Of a DNA stretch of 64,000 nt, positions 48,916-60,830 are shown one piece after another. How positions within the stretch are numbered: position 1 is the stretch's first letter; each line of letters begins with the position of its first letter. This stretch comes from Scylla paramamosain (taxonomy: Eukaryota > Arthropoda > Malacostraca > Decapoda > Portunidae): positions 13,412,806 through 13,476,805 of the forward strand of contig NC_087156.1 of NCBI RefSeq assembly GCF_035594125.1, given 5' to 3'. Below the pieces are notes generated by a model, which saw only the letters and a program-made list of their open reading frames with translations, had not been told where the DNA came from and did not search any database. The position numbers and the translations under genes are program-made.

Positions 48916-51432
48916 TTTTTTTTTTTATGTAGGAAGGATACTGGCCAAGGGCAACAAAAATCTAATAAAAAAAATGCCCACTGAAATGCCAGTCCCATAA
49001 AAGGGTCAAAGTAGTGGTCAAAAACTGGTGGATAAGTGTCTTGAAACCTCCCTCTTGAAGGAATTCAAGTCGTAGGAAGGTGGAAATATAGAAGCAGGCA
49101 GGGAGTTCCAGAGTTTACCAGAGAAAAGGATGAATGATTGAGAATACTGGTTAACTCTTGCATTAGAGAGGTGGACAGAATAGGGGTGAGAGAAAGAAGA
49201 AAGTCTTGTGCAGCAAGACCGCGGAAGGAGAGGAGGCATGCAGTTAGCAAGATCAGAAGAGCAGTTAGCATGAAAATAGCGGTACAAGACAGCTAGATAT
49301 GCAACATTGCAGCGGTGAGAGAGAGGCTGAAGACAGTCAGTTAGAGGAGAGGAGTTGATGAGACGAAAACCTTTTGATTCTACCCTGTCTAGAAGAACAG
49401 TATGAGTGGAACTCCCCCAGACATGTGAAGCATACTCCATACATGGACGGATAAGGGCCTTGTACAGAGTTAGCAGCTGGGGGGGGGGGTGAGAAAAACT
49501 GGCGGAGACGTCTCAGAACACCTAACTTCATAGAAGCTGTTTTAGCTAGAGATGAGATGTGAAGTTTCCAGTTCAGATTATAAGTAAAGGACAGACCGAG
49601 GATGTTCAGTGTAGAAGAGGGGGACAGTTGAGTGTCATTGAAGAAGAGGGGATAGTTGTTTGGAAGGTTGTGTCGAGTTGATAGATGGAGGAATTGAGTT
49701 TCTTGAGGCATTGAACAATACCAAGTTTGCTTTGCCCCAATCTGAAATTTTAGAAAGATCAGAAATCAGGCGTTCTGTGGCTTCCCTGCGTGATATGTTT
49801 ACCTCCAGAAGGGTTGGACGTCTATGAAAAGACGTGGAAAAGTGCAGGGTGTTATCATCAGCGTAGGAGTGGATAGGACAAGAAGTTTGGTTTAGAAGAT
49901 CATTAATGAATAATAAGAAGAGAGTGGGTGACAGGACTGAGGAACACCACTGTTAATAGATTTAGGAGAAGAACAGATACCGTCTACCACAGCAGCAATA
50001 GAACGGTCAGAAAGGAAACTTGAGATGAAGTTACAGAGAGAAGGATAGAAACCGTAGGAGGTTTGGAAATCAAAGCTTTGTGCCAGACTCTATCAAAGGC
50101 TTTTGATATGTCCATGGCAACAGCAAAAGTTTCACCAAAATCTCTAAAAGAGGATGACCAAGACTCAGTAAGGAAAGCCAGAAGATCACCAGTAGAGCGG
50201 CCTTGACGGAACCCATACTGGCGATCAGATAGAAGGTTGTGAAGTGATAGATGTTTAAGAATCTTCCTGTTGAGGATAGATTCAAAAACTTTAGATAAGC
50301 AGGAAATTAAAGCAATAGGACGGTAGTTTGAGGGATTAGAGCGGTCACCCGTTTTAGGAACAGGTTGAATGTAGGCAAACTTCCAGCAAGAAGGAAAGGT
50401 AGATGTTGACAGACAGAGCTGAAAGAGTTTGACTAGGCAAGGTGCAAGCACGGAGGCACAGTTTCGGAGAACAATAGGAGGGACCCCATCAGGTCCATAA
50501 GCCTTCCGAGGGTTTATGCCAGCAAGGGCATGGAAAACATCATTGCGAAGAATTTTAATAGGTGGCATAAAGTAGTCAGAGGGTGGAGGAGAGGGAGGAA
50601 CAAGCCCAGAATCGTCCAAGGTAGAGTTTTTAGCAAAGGTTTGAGCGAAGAGTTCAGCTTTAGAAATAGATGTAATAGCAGTGGTGCCATCTGGTTGAAG
50701 TAGAGGAGGGAAAGAAGAAGAAGCAAAGTTATTGGAGATATTTTTGACTAAATGCCAGAAATCACGAGGGGAGTTAGATCTTGAAAGGTTTTGACATTTT
50801 CTGTTAATGAAGGAGTTTTTTGGCTAGTTGGAGAACAGACTTGGCATGGTCCCGGGCAAAAATATAAAGTGCATGAGATTCTGGTGATGGAAGGCTTAAG
50901 TACCTTTTGTGGGCCACCTCTCTATCATGTATAGCACGAGAACAAGCTGTGTTAAACCAAGGTTTAGAAGGTTTACGACGAGAAAAAGAGTGAGGAATGT
51001 ACGCCTCCACTATCACCTCTGTTATGCGCTCAGCACACAAAGACGGGTCTCTGACACGGAAGCAGTAGTCATTCCAAGGAAAATCAGCAAAATACCTCCT
51101 CAAGTCCCCCCAACTAGCTTAGGGGGATCCTGAGGAGGGATTGGAGTGATAGGACAAGATAAAGATATGAGATTGTGATCGGAGGAGCCCAACGGAGAAG
51201 AAAGGGTAACAGCATAAGCAGAAGGATTAGAGGTCAGGAAAAGTTCAAGAGTGTTGGGCGTATCTCCAAGATGGTCAGGAATACGAGTAGGGTGTTGTAC
51301 CAATTGCTCTAGGTCATGGAGGATAGCAAAGTTGTAGGCTAGTTCACCAGGATGGTCAGTGAAGGGAGAGGAAAACCAAAGCTGGTGGTGAACATTGAAG
51401 TCTCCAAGAATGGAGACACAATGTACACAATG
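48916..51432 (-). mobile_element. Jockey-like LINE J4, longest family copy, nested in CR1
   Basis: The poly-T run (48916-48926) and the family 3' end mark its end. Its 5' part lies at about 51420-51432, inside the endonuclease. It is inserted between the CR1 codons for GNPHNRYTL and NNQTLV. CATT-like words on both sides are the likely short target duplication. J4 therefore is younger than the CR1 insertion. Confidence 0.85.
49018..51430 (-). pseudogene. Jockey-like endonuclease end, linker and RT (J4), multiply broken
   Basis: From the 5' end the minus strand encodes the C-terminal part of an AP-like endonuclease with [11 protein letters not shown] and [11 protein letters not shown]. The linker (FPWNDYCFRVRD, SHALYIFARDHAKSVL) and the RT follow, with NPRKAYGPDGVPP, MDISKAFDRVWH and a catalytic YADD. 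The C-terminal domain ends at 49018. Breaks include frame changes near 51100, 50810, 50060 (short deletion), 49935 (short deletion in the GSVLSP region) and 49690, and an 11-base G tract at about 49479-49489. J4 is the only family copy here that retains endonuclease sequence. Confidence 0.85.
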
Positions 51433-51597
51433 TGTACCTATTGTGTGGGTTTCCTCTACCAACACTAAGCACTTTACATTTATTGATATTAAAATGCATT
51501 TGCCATCTATCCGTCCATTCATTCATTCTATCTAAGTCTGCCTGCAAGGCGATGGCATCCGATTCTGACCTAATTAATCTACCTATCTTTGTGGGGA
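51433..51597 (-). pseudogene. CR1-like RT segment upstream of J4
   Basis: The minus strand encodes [18 protein letters not shown] and [19 protein letters not shown], a region that follows the catalytic ADD motif in CR1-type RTs. The element is truncated just upstream, near 51597. Coding passes directly into the J4 insertion at RYTL. Confidence 0.8.
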
Positions 51598-52075
51598 AAC
51601 GTTTTTTGGTAAAGTTATAATGTTTATTTGTGAAGGATTTTTTGCAGGTGTTTTAGCGTTTTGGTACGTAGGTACCTGAGAAAACACAGAAAAGAGACGT
51701 TTTTGGTAATATTATTTTGTTTTCCTATGTAGGGTGCTTTCCATGCTTTTTTTTTTTATCGTTTTGGTGTCTAGCACGCTCATAAACACTGAAAAGACGC
51801 TTCAGGAAATCTCGTTTCCTTTCACCATATAGGATGCTTAATATGCATTTAGCCATTTTTATTCTTAAGAATGTGAAAAAAAAAAATTCAGATTACACGA
51901 TTTTGGTAATGTTCTTTTCCTCCATATAGAGTGCTATTCATTTGTTTTATCGTTTTGTTACCTAAGAAGCCATAATACACTTTTCTCTTAATGCCTTTTC
52001 GTTTCCTCATATAGGGTACTTTCCATGCAATTTGTCATTTTTCAACGTAAAACGCTCAACCGCTAAAAAAAAAAA
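51598..52075 (+). repeat. Pentameric satellite, forward, after the CR1/J4 insertion
   Basis: Starting in type C (ACGTTTTTTGGTAAAG, GTACGTAGGTACC), the order C-D-E-A-B is readable up to about 52050, the continuation of the B monomer left of 48168. An A-rich stretch follows. No gene is seen. Confidence 0.9.
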
Positions 52076-52400
52076 AAAGAAAAAGAAAAAGAAAGAAAAA
52101 GAAAAAAGAAAAAAGCATGGAAATCACCCTATATGATAATACAAAACAACAGAACGAAAAACTTCTCTTCTGAGTGTTTTAGAACTTCTTTCGTACTAAA
52201 ATGCTAAAACGCATTCAAAACACATTATCAAAAACATTATCAAAACATTATCATTATCAATAACATAACATTATCAAAAACATATATTTTGAATACGTTT
52301 TTTTTATAATATTATTCTGTTTTAGTACGCTTTACTACGAAAGAAAACAATTAAAAACAATTAAAAACAATCAAAAACAATTAAAAGACACGTTTTTGGT
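52076..52400. repeat. Scrambled satellite with A-rich and ATTATC slippage repeats
   Basis: GAAAAAGAAAAAG runs are followed by reverse satellite (GCATGGAAATCACCCTATATG). ACATTATCAAAA units are repeated at about 52226-52285. Short forward pieces follow (ATATTATTCTG, CAATTAAAAGACACG), with AACAATTAAAA repeats. Orientation changes at least twice within 325 bp. No gene is seen. Confidence 0.7.
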
Positions 52401-52997
52401 TCTACACTGAACGTCCTCGGTCTGTCCTTTACTTATAATCTGAACTGGAAACTTCACATCTCATCTCTAGCTAAAATAGCTTCTATGAAGTTAGGTGTTC
52501 TGAGACGTCTCCGCCAGTTTTTCTCACCCCCCCCCCCAGCTGCTAACTCTGTACAAGGGCCTTACCCGTCCATGTATGAAGTATGCTTCACATGTCTGGG
52601 GGGTTCCACCCATACTGCTCTTCTAGACAGGGTGGAATCAAAAGCTTTTCGTCTCATCAACTCCTCTCCTCTAACTGACTGTCATCAGCCTCTCTCTCAC
52701 CGCCGCAATACTGCATATCTACCTGTCTTCTAACGCTATTTTCATGCTAACTGCTCTTCTGATCTTGCTAACTGCATGCTTCCCCCCCTTCCGCGGCCTC
52801 GCTGCACAAGACTTTCTTCTTTCTCTCACCCCTATTCTGTCCACCTCTCTAACGCAAGATTTAACCAGTATTCTCAGTCATTCATCCCTTTCTCTGGTAA
52901 ACTCTGGAACTCCTTGCCTGCTTCTGTATTTCCACCTTCCTATGACTTGAACTCTTTCAAGAGGGAGGTTTCAAGACACTTATCCGTCAAATTTTGA
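52401..52997 (+). pseudogene. Jockey-like RT C-terminal domain (J5)
   Basis: The sequence corresponds to the thumb and C-terminal domain (LGVLRRLRQFF, ALLDRVESKAFRLINSS, YDLNSFKREVSRHL). An 11-base C tract at about 52527-52537 shifts the frame, and a one-base loss near 52735 shifts it again. No catalytic motif is included. Confidence 0.8.
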
Positions 52998-53101
52998 CCA
53001 CTGCTTTGACCCTTTTATGGGACTGGCATTTCAGTGGGCATTTTTTTTATTAGAGTTTTGTTGCCCTTGGCCAGTGTCCTTCCTACATAAAAAAAAAAAA
53101 A
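52401..53101 (+). mobile_element. Jockey-like LINE J5, 3' part, duplicate of J2
   Basis: J5 matches 21893-22598 and has the same poly-A end joined to the same satellite (AGAATGGAGAAACATCACC). Its left edge (TCTACACTGAACG) is the edge of the segmental copy C, not a truncation at insertion. It differs from J2 by about a dozen substitutions by eye, and at several sites keeps the base seen in J1. Confidence 0.85.
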
Positions 53102-54744
53102 AAAAAGAATGGAGAAACATCACCATAACCAAAATCGTGTATTTTGAGTGTTTTCATATTGTGAGGTACCATAACGTCAAAATGCACGCATAGCATCCTA
53201 TATGGGGAAAGGAAAGGAGATTTCCAAAAACGTGTTTTTTCCAGTATTAATGAGCGTGCTAGGCTCAAAAACCCTAAAACTCAGGGAAAGCACCCTATAT
53301 GGGAAAACAAAACAACTTATCAAAATCGTTTATTTTATTTATTTAATTTTTTTTTTAAAGCTTTAACGTGCAAAAACCCACGTGTGCAAACCACCCCTTA
53401 ATGAAAAACACATTATCTTTACCAAAAACGTATATTTTTAGTGTTTTTTGTGCTTGTTACGTAGAAAAATGCTTAAAATACTGCAAAGTAATCTATCTGG
53501 GGAAACTAAATGACATTAGGAGAAACGTGGTTTATTAGAGTTTTTGAGCTTCTTATGTAGCAAAATCTTAAACCCCTTGAATAGTACTCCATATGGAGAA
53601 ACTGGATAACATCACCAAAAGCATGTGTTTTGAGTGTTTTTTTACATTGTTAGGGACCAAGGCGCAAAAAATGTATGCAAAGCCTTTTATGTGAACAAAC
53701 AAAACATTACCAGAAACGTGTCTTTTGAGTGTTTTTATGCTTGTTAGGCACCAAAACGATAATAAAAGGAAAAAAAACATTAAAATAACCCTTTATGGAA
53801 TACAAAACAACATTACAAAAAAGGTGCATTTTGAATGCTTTTGAACTTTTTACGTACGAAAGCGCTAAAACGCTTGCAAAGCACCCTTTATTGATAAACA
53901 GAATAAAATCACCAAAAACAATATTTTAACTATTTTGAGCTTGTTGCGTCAAAAAACGCGAATACGCATGCAAAGTACCCTATATAGGTAAACGAATAGA
54001 CATTACGAGAAACGTGTATTATAAGTGTTTTTGAGTTTTTGAGGTACCAAAACACGAAAATGCGTTATTAGCACTCTATATGGAGAAATAGACCAACATT
54101 ATCAATAACCTGTATTTTTAAGTGTTTTTCACATGCACATGCATGCATGCGATACGTACTCGTATATAGTAACAAAACGACAATAATTTTTTTTTTATGA
54201 ACGTCTTTGGTTCCAAAGCGGTAAAAACCATGGAAAGCACCCTATATGAGAAAACAAAACATTACCAAAAATGCGTCTTTTCAGTGTTTTCATATTATTA
54301 GGTACAGAAACGCCAAAATGCACGCAAAGTCCCTTACATGGGAAAACGAAACGACTTTACAAGAAATATATCATTTGAATGTTGTATTAACCACCAAAAT
54401 GGTAAAAGAAAAAGGAAAAGAAAAGAACATTACTAAAAACGTGTCTTTTAATTTTTTTTTTAACTAACGTACCAAAACACTAAAACGAATGCAAAATACC
54501 CTTTATTGACAAACACAATAACATTACACAAAGCAAGAATTTTGAGTCTTTTTGAGCTTGTTACGGAGAAAAGCGCCAAAATGCATGGAAAGTACCTTTA
54601 ATAGCGAAACGAAAGTTCAGCATGACTAAAACGCATCAATAGCACTCTATTTGGCGAAAGAGAACATTACCAAAAACGTGTATGTTGAGTGTATTTGTAA
54701 GGTTTCAAACCACCAAAATTCACGCAAATCACCCTATGTGGGGA
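53102..54744 (-). repeat. Pentameric satellite, reverse, copy C left part
   Basis: Nearly the same as 22599-24194, including the CACATGCACATGCATGCATG deletion joint. It retains a short stretch (ACACAATAACATTACAC at about 54515) that copy A has lost. It ends at GTGGGGA, the LTR insertion point. No gene is seen. Confidence 0.9.
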
Positions 54745-56125
54745 TGTAACGCTCCTTTTTATTATTTCTGTGTTTCTTTGAGTCTCCCCAATAATTGTTT
54801 TCTTTTGTAGCTTGCGGTGAAGAGGGGGATAATAGCGGTAATTAGAGGTTTAGTGATTATATGAAAAAGTATATTTATAAGGCGTGTATTCGTGGGAGTG
54901 ATTTAGAAGTCTTGAAACATTTGTTATAAATAGTCTTTACTTATTTCAACTGTGGTTTTCTCTAATCAGTGGTAATACGAATAATAGGATTACATCATGT
55001 TGCGTCAGCCTACCAGTAACTCATAAGGTGTCATTCCCTAGCTTATAAAATATGTTAGTAATTTAGAATTCAATTATTAACTTCAACTAATGTCCAGCCT
55101 ATATGCTCACCTTGCTAGCCAATTATTCCTGCATTTTTTATTTAAACTCACGGTTCAGTAAAATTATTTGTGAAAGAAGAGAGAGAGAGAACTAGCTAAG
55201 GTTCCAATAACTTCAGAGGCCTGGGGGTGGGTGTTGAGGGGGAGAGCACAGAATGGCGTCTCCCTTCCCTCTGGCAACAGGTGGGTCTCGTAGCTCTGAA
55301 ATATTTGATTTTTCTTTTATTTAGAAGTGAATATTACTGTGTTCATGTTTATTATTCATGTCTTTAGTGAAGATATAGTGACTGTACGTGTTGACAGAAT
55401 GGCGTCTCCCTTCCCTCTGGCAACAGAATGGCGTCTCTCTTCCCTCTGGCAACAGATAAAATAGCCGGTGTTGGTCCCACGTGGAGACAGACCACAGAGT
55501 CTTGGGAAAGTGTTAGCCATGTAATGTTTCTTTAGTCAAATATAGTCTACTGTGAATGTGTTGTGAGCAATATTATTGCCGTAGAGAAGTGATGGATGAA
55601 GGCTGTGACGCTATTTAGGGATATAACGGTGCCCAGAATCAATGGTACTCTTGAGGAGTTATAAAAGTAATTATTTTCTTGTGTATTCGTAGTGTTAAGT
55701 AACGGAGTATAAGTGTATATGCCATACCAGAATTTCAAGTGCCTCTTTTTTTTTTTTTCTAGATTAACCACTCGATAAAGTGTCATAGTGGGTCAGTCAA
55801 CCCAAAGAATCCCATCAGTATTATTCATTTAATTATTTTTGCTATTTTTATATTTTTCGTTCCTCATAATAAAGCCACACTGTAGGTACTGTGTGATAAT
55901 TAACCTCTCCCTACCCTCTGGCCATGACGATGAAGGCGAGAACCATTACCAATCAAAAAAAATTTTTTTTTTCTTGTGTGTGTGCGTGCTTCACCTCTTC
56001 TCTCTTCCTCTTCTTTTTTCTTCTTCGCCGTGAAGATCTTTGCCTCGTCTCATTAGAGCTCTGATCGGACCGGTGAGGAGGAGGGAGGAGGGGGGAACCG
56101 GAGGGGGGGGGTGGCATTACAGGGA
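54741..56125. mobile_element. Solo LTR with 4-bp target duplication (GGGA)
   Basis: The inserted piece runs from 54745 (TGTAACGCTCC) to 56121 (GTGGCATTACA) and is 1377 bp. Its ends are inverted (TGTAA/TTACA), and GGGA flanks both sides (54741-54744 and 56122-56125). The empty site is in copy A at about 24188-24205 (TATGTGGGGAAAGGAAACG). No internal region or coding sequence is present, so it is a recombined single LTR. AATAAA is at 55868-55873. The superfamily cannot be decided; it is not visibly related to the LTR at 3150. Confidence 0.9.
55250..55455 (+). repeat. Three copies of a 31-bp unit inside the solo LTR
   Basis: AGAATGGCGTCTCCCTTCCC followed by TCTGGCAACAG occurs at 55250-55280 and 55396-55426, and with one change (CTCTCTT) at 55425-55455. 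The last two overlap by two bases, a period of 29. Confidence 0.9.
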
Positions 56126-57134
56126 AAGGAAACGAGATTTCAAGAAAATTGTCTTTTGAGTATTTATAAATGTGCTAGGTACTATAACGCTAAAATATAC
56201 GGAAAACACACTGTATGGAAAAACAAAACAACATTACCAAAACTTTTTTTTTTCAGTATGTTTGAGCTACTTACGTACCAAGACGCTAAAACGCATGCAA
56301 AACACCTTTTTATGGAGAAGAAGAATTATATTACCGAAAACAAGTAATTTGAGTGTTTTGGGGCTTCTTACGTACAAAAACGCCATAATGTATGCAAAAT
56401 ACACTGTTTAGGAAAAGGAAAGGACATTATGAGACACATGTATGAAGCTTCTTACGTACCAAAACGCTAAAACGCATGAATAATAACACTCTGTATGGAA
56501 AAACAGAACATTACCGAAAACGTGTATTTTCAGTGTATATCTCTTTGTCATGAAACAAAACGCAGACATGCATGCAAAGCACCATATATTGAAAAAAATA
56601 TATATATATTTCCAGAAACGTGTCTTTTATGACTATATGAGCGCTAAAACGCATCGAAAGCACCCTGTATGGAAAAACAAAATAGCATTACGAAAACATG
56701 TCTTTTGAGTGCTTTCGAGGGACTTTCGTGCCAGAACACTAGAAAATAAAACAAAACACGTTTTATTGAGAAACACATGAATTTAACTAAAACCCAAACG
56801 ACATTACCGACGACGTGTGTTTTAATTGTTTCTTGAGCGTGATAGTGATGAAAACGCTAAAAACCATGGAAATCACTCTTTTTGAACTTCTTACGTCCCA
56901 AAACGATAAAACGCCTAAAACTCTCTATGGCTAAACAGAATAACATTACTAAAATAGTATTTTAATTTTTTTTTTTATCTTGTTACGTTGAAAAACGCGA
57001 AGATGCATAGAAAATACCCTTTATCAAAAAACGAAAAGATATTAGGAGAAACGTGCATTATGAGAATTTTTGAGCTTCCTGGGTACCATATAAAAACATT
57101 ACCGAAAACCTGTATTTCGAGTTTTCACATTGTT
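56126..57134 (-). repeat. Pentameric satellite, reverse, copy C middle
   Basis: Continues copy C from the LTR to the inverted segment and matches 24195-25182. No gene is seen. Confidence 0.9.
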
Positions 57135-57458
57135 AATACATTCATAATACATGTCTCTCGTGTTGTCTTTTCTTTTCCTCATATAAAGTATTTTACATGC
57201 AGTTTTGGGTACTTTGCATCCATTTTGGCATTTTAATGCAACAAGCTCAAAACTTTAAAATATTTGTTTTAGTAATACTTTTTTTTTCTTTTACTTTATA
57301 AAAGGTATTTTGCATGGTTTTTAACGTTTTGGTACTTAAAAAGCTGAAAAACACTCAAAAACACATTTTTGGTAATGTTCTTTTCTATTTCCATATAGGG
57401 TGCTTTCCATGCGTTTTAACGTTTTGGTGCCTAACGTGCACAAAAACACTCAAAAGAC
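57135..57458 (+). repeat. Inverted satellite segment (copy C)
   Basis: Forward monomers between reverse ones, with the same edges as 25183-25505 in copy A (ACATTGTTAATACATTC on the left, CAAAAGACGGAAAAATGGG on the right). Confidence 0.85.
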
Positions 57459-58298
57459 GGAAAAATGGGAAAATGAAAGAACATTACGAGAAACGTGAAC
57501 TGTGAGTGTTTTTTTCTTTTTTACCTTCTCAGATACCAAAACGATAAAACGTATGAATAGCACTGTATATGTAAAAAGAAAACATCATTAAAAAAAAACT
57601 TGTATTATGTGGCACAAAAAAGCCAAAGTGCATGCAAAGCATGTTCTGTATGGTTTCTTCAGAAACGTGTCTTTTGAGTGTTTTTTTTTTTTTTTTATCG
57701 TGATAGGCACCCAAGCACTAAAAAGCATAAAAAGCACCCATTATTGGAAAACAAAACGAGTAGAGATTTGATATTTATGCAGAAATACGCTAAAGCTCAA
57801 GGAAAACACATTTTATGGAGAAACAGAAAATCATTGCCAAAAAAACGTATATTTTAAATGTTTTTTTTACATTGTTAGGTACCAAAACGCCAAAATGCAT
57901 ACAAAGCTTTACGTATGGGGAAACGAAAATACATTTCAAGAAACGTATCTTTTGAGCTTTTTTTTTTTTTTGCCTGTTATGCACCATAAAGTTAAAGGGC
58001 TTGGAGAGCACCCTACATGGGAATAAAAAGTAAAGAAAATGGCCAAAAACATGTCTTTTAAGTGTTTTACATCTTCTTTCGTACTAAAAACCTTAAACGT
58101 ATGTAAAACACGCTTTATGGAGAAAAGAATAATATTACCAAAAATAATTATTTTGAATGTTTTTCAGCTTGTTACGTAGAAAAACGTCAAAATGCATGCA
58201 AAGTACTCAATATGGGGAAACAAAAAGACATTATGATAAACGTGTATTTCAATGCTCTTGGCTTTCTTAGGAACCAAAACACTAAAACGCATAAATAG

Positions 58299-58439
<141 letters not shown>

Positions 58440-60317
58440 GAAACAGAACAACTTTACCAAATTTGTGTATTTTGAGTGCATGTAACTTTTAGCTGTTTTC
58501 AGCTACTTATGTTCCGAAAGCTAAAACGTATGCAAAACACCGTTTATGAAGAAACACGTAAATTTCACCAAAAATGTGTATTATGAGTGTTTTTTTAATT
58601 TTGTTACATACAACAACGCAAAATGCATGCAATCTAAACTATAGGGAAAAAATAATAGACATTATCAAAAACGTGTATTACCCGTATTTTTGAGCTTGTT
58701 GGGTACGAAAACGCTAAAACGCATGAATAGCATTCTATATAGAGAAACATAACAACCTTAGCAAAAACGTGTATTTTGAGCGTATTTCACATTGTTAGAT
58801 TCCATAATGCTAAAATGCATGCAAAGCATCCTGCATAAGGAAAGGAACAGTCATTATGAGAAACGTGTATTATGAGTGTTTTTGAGCTTCCTATGTACGA
58901 AAACGCTAAAATGCATAAAGAGAACATTACCAAAAACAAGTTTTTTTTTTTAAGTTTTGAGCTTGTTACGTATAAAAAAGAAGCAAAAATGCATGCAAAG
59001 TGTCCTATATGGGAAAAAAGAGAAGACATTATGAGAAACATGTATGATGATTTTTTTTTTCAGTTTCTTAGGTACCAAAACGTTAAAACGCATGATGAGG
59101 ACTCTACATAGAGAATTAGAAAATAATTACAAAAACGTGTATATTGAGTGTATTTCACATTGTTGCCATAACACCATACAAATCACCCTCTATGGGAAAA
59201 GAAAACGATATCTCTAGAAATGTGTCTTTTAACTGTTTTTGAGTGTGTTAGGCACCAAAACGCTAAAAACCATTAAAAGCTCCCTATACTGGAAAGTAAA
59301 ACATTACCAAAAAGTGTTTTGTAAGTGTAAATGAGCTACTTACGGACGGTTAAACGGAAAATTATTAAAATGCCTGCAAAGTACCCTATATGGGGAAACG
59401 AAATAGGTTACTGAGCTTCTTAGGTACCAACACGCTAAAACGAATAAATAACACTTACCAGAAACGTGTCTTTTGAGTGTTTTTGAGTATTAGGCACCAA
59501 ATTGATGAAAAAAAAAAAAAACATGCTTTCTATCATTTTGATGCCTAAACACACTATATGATAATAGAAAACAATAACAAAAACATGTCTTTTGAGTGTT
59601 TTTAACTTTTTAGGTAACAACGCTAAAACACACACAAAACATAGTTTTATGGAAAACAGAATAACATTACCAAAAACAAGTATTTCGAGTGTTTTTGACC
59701 TTACGTACAAAAATGGAGAGATGCATGAAAAATACAATATATACAGAAACGACAGGACGTTAGAAGAGAGATATATTACGAGTGTTTTTGAGATTTTTAG
59801 GTACCAAAACGCTAAAACGCATGAATAGAACATTATAGGGATAAAAGATCAATATTACAAAAAACGTGTATTTTCAGTGTATTTCACATAGTTAGGAACC
59901 AAAACTTCAAAATGGATCCAAAGCCTCCTTATATGGAGAAAATGAAACAGCATTTCGAGAAAAGTGTTTATTGAGTGTTTATGAGCATGTTGGACACCAA
60001 AACGCTAAAATGCATGTTAATCACCCTATATGAAAAAAAACAACAACACATCTTTAACAAAAACGAGTAATTTCAGTGTTTTTAAGCTACTTAAGCAATC
60101 AAAACAACCATTATGGAGAAACAGAATAACCTTACCAAAAAAAAAAAGAGCATTTAATTTTTAGTGTTTTTGAGCTTGTACGTAGAAAAACGCCAAAATG
60201 CATGCAAAGTAATATATATAAGGGGGAAGGAAAATACATTACGAGAAACGTTTATCATGAGTGTTTTTGAATTTCTTAGTTATGAAAACGGTAAAATGCA
60301 TGAATAGCACTCTATAT

Positions 60318-60498
<181 letters not shown>

Positions 60499-60700
60499 TC
60501 CTTTGAGCGTTTTACAGATTCTTACGTACAAAAACGCTAAAACGGAATTAAAACACTATTTGTGTTAAAACAGAATAACTATACAGAAAACAAGTATTCA
60601 GAGTGTTTTGAGCTTGTTAGGTACAAAAAAAAAAGTTAAAATGCATGCAAATTACCATATATGAGGAAACGCAAAAAAGAAAGAGTAATATGAGTAAATA

Positions 60701-60714
60701 TGAGTAATATGGTA

Positions 60715-60806
<92 letters not shown>

Positions 60807-60830
60807 ATTTTTTTTTTTTTTTTTTTTTTT
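60701..60830. repeat. (TA)n and poly-T at an orientation switch
   Basis: ATATGAGTAA-type duplicated words, an A run, about 78 bp of TA (60723-60800), AATATAA and about 23 T separate reverse satellite from forward satellite. Copy C ends just before this. Confidence 0.85.

Larger units (their letters stand above)
48169..51597 (-). mobile_element. CR1-like LINE, 5'-truncated, split by jockey-like J4
   Basis: The minus-strand element spans 48169-48915 and about 51433-51597. Its 3' end is three copies of an 8-bp unit (CATAAGAA on the plus strand, 48169-48192), the tail style known for CR1-type LINEs. Satellite changes from type B on the left to type C on the right with no loss of phase, so the insertion is clean. 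Between the two parts lies J4. Confidence 0.8.

Noticed and set aside
55839..56033. 64-codon frame near the end of the solo LTR
   Set aside because: It overlaps the polyadenylation signal region of the LTR and is T-rich low complexity.
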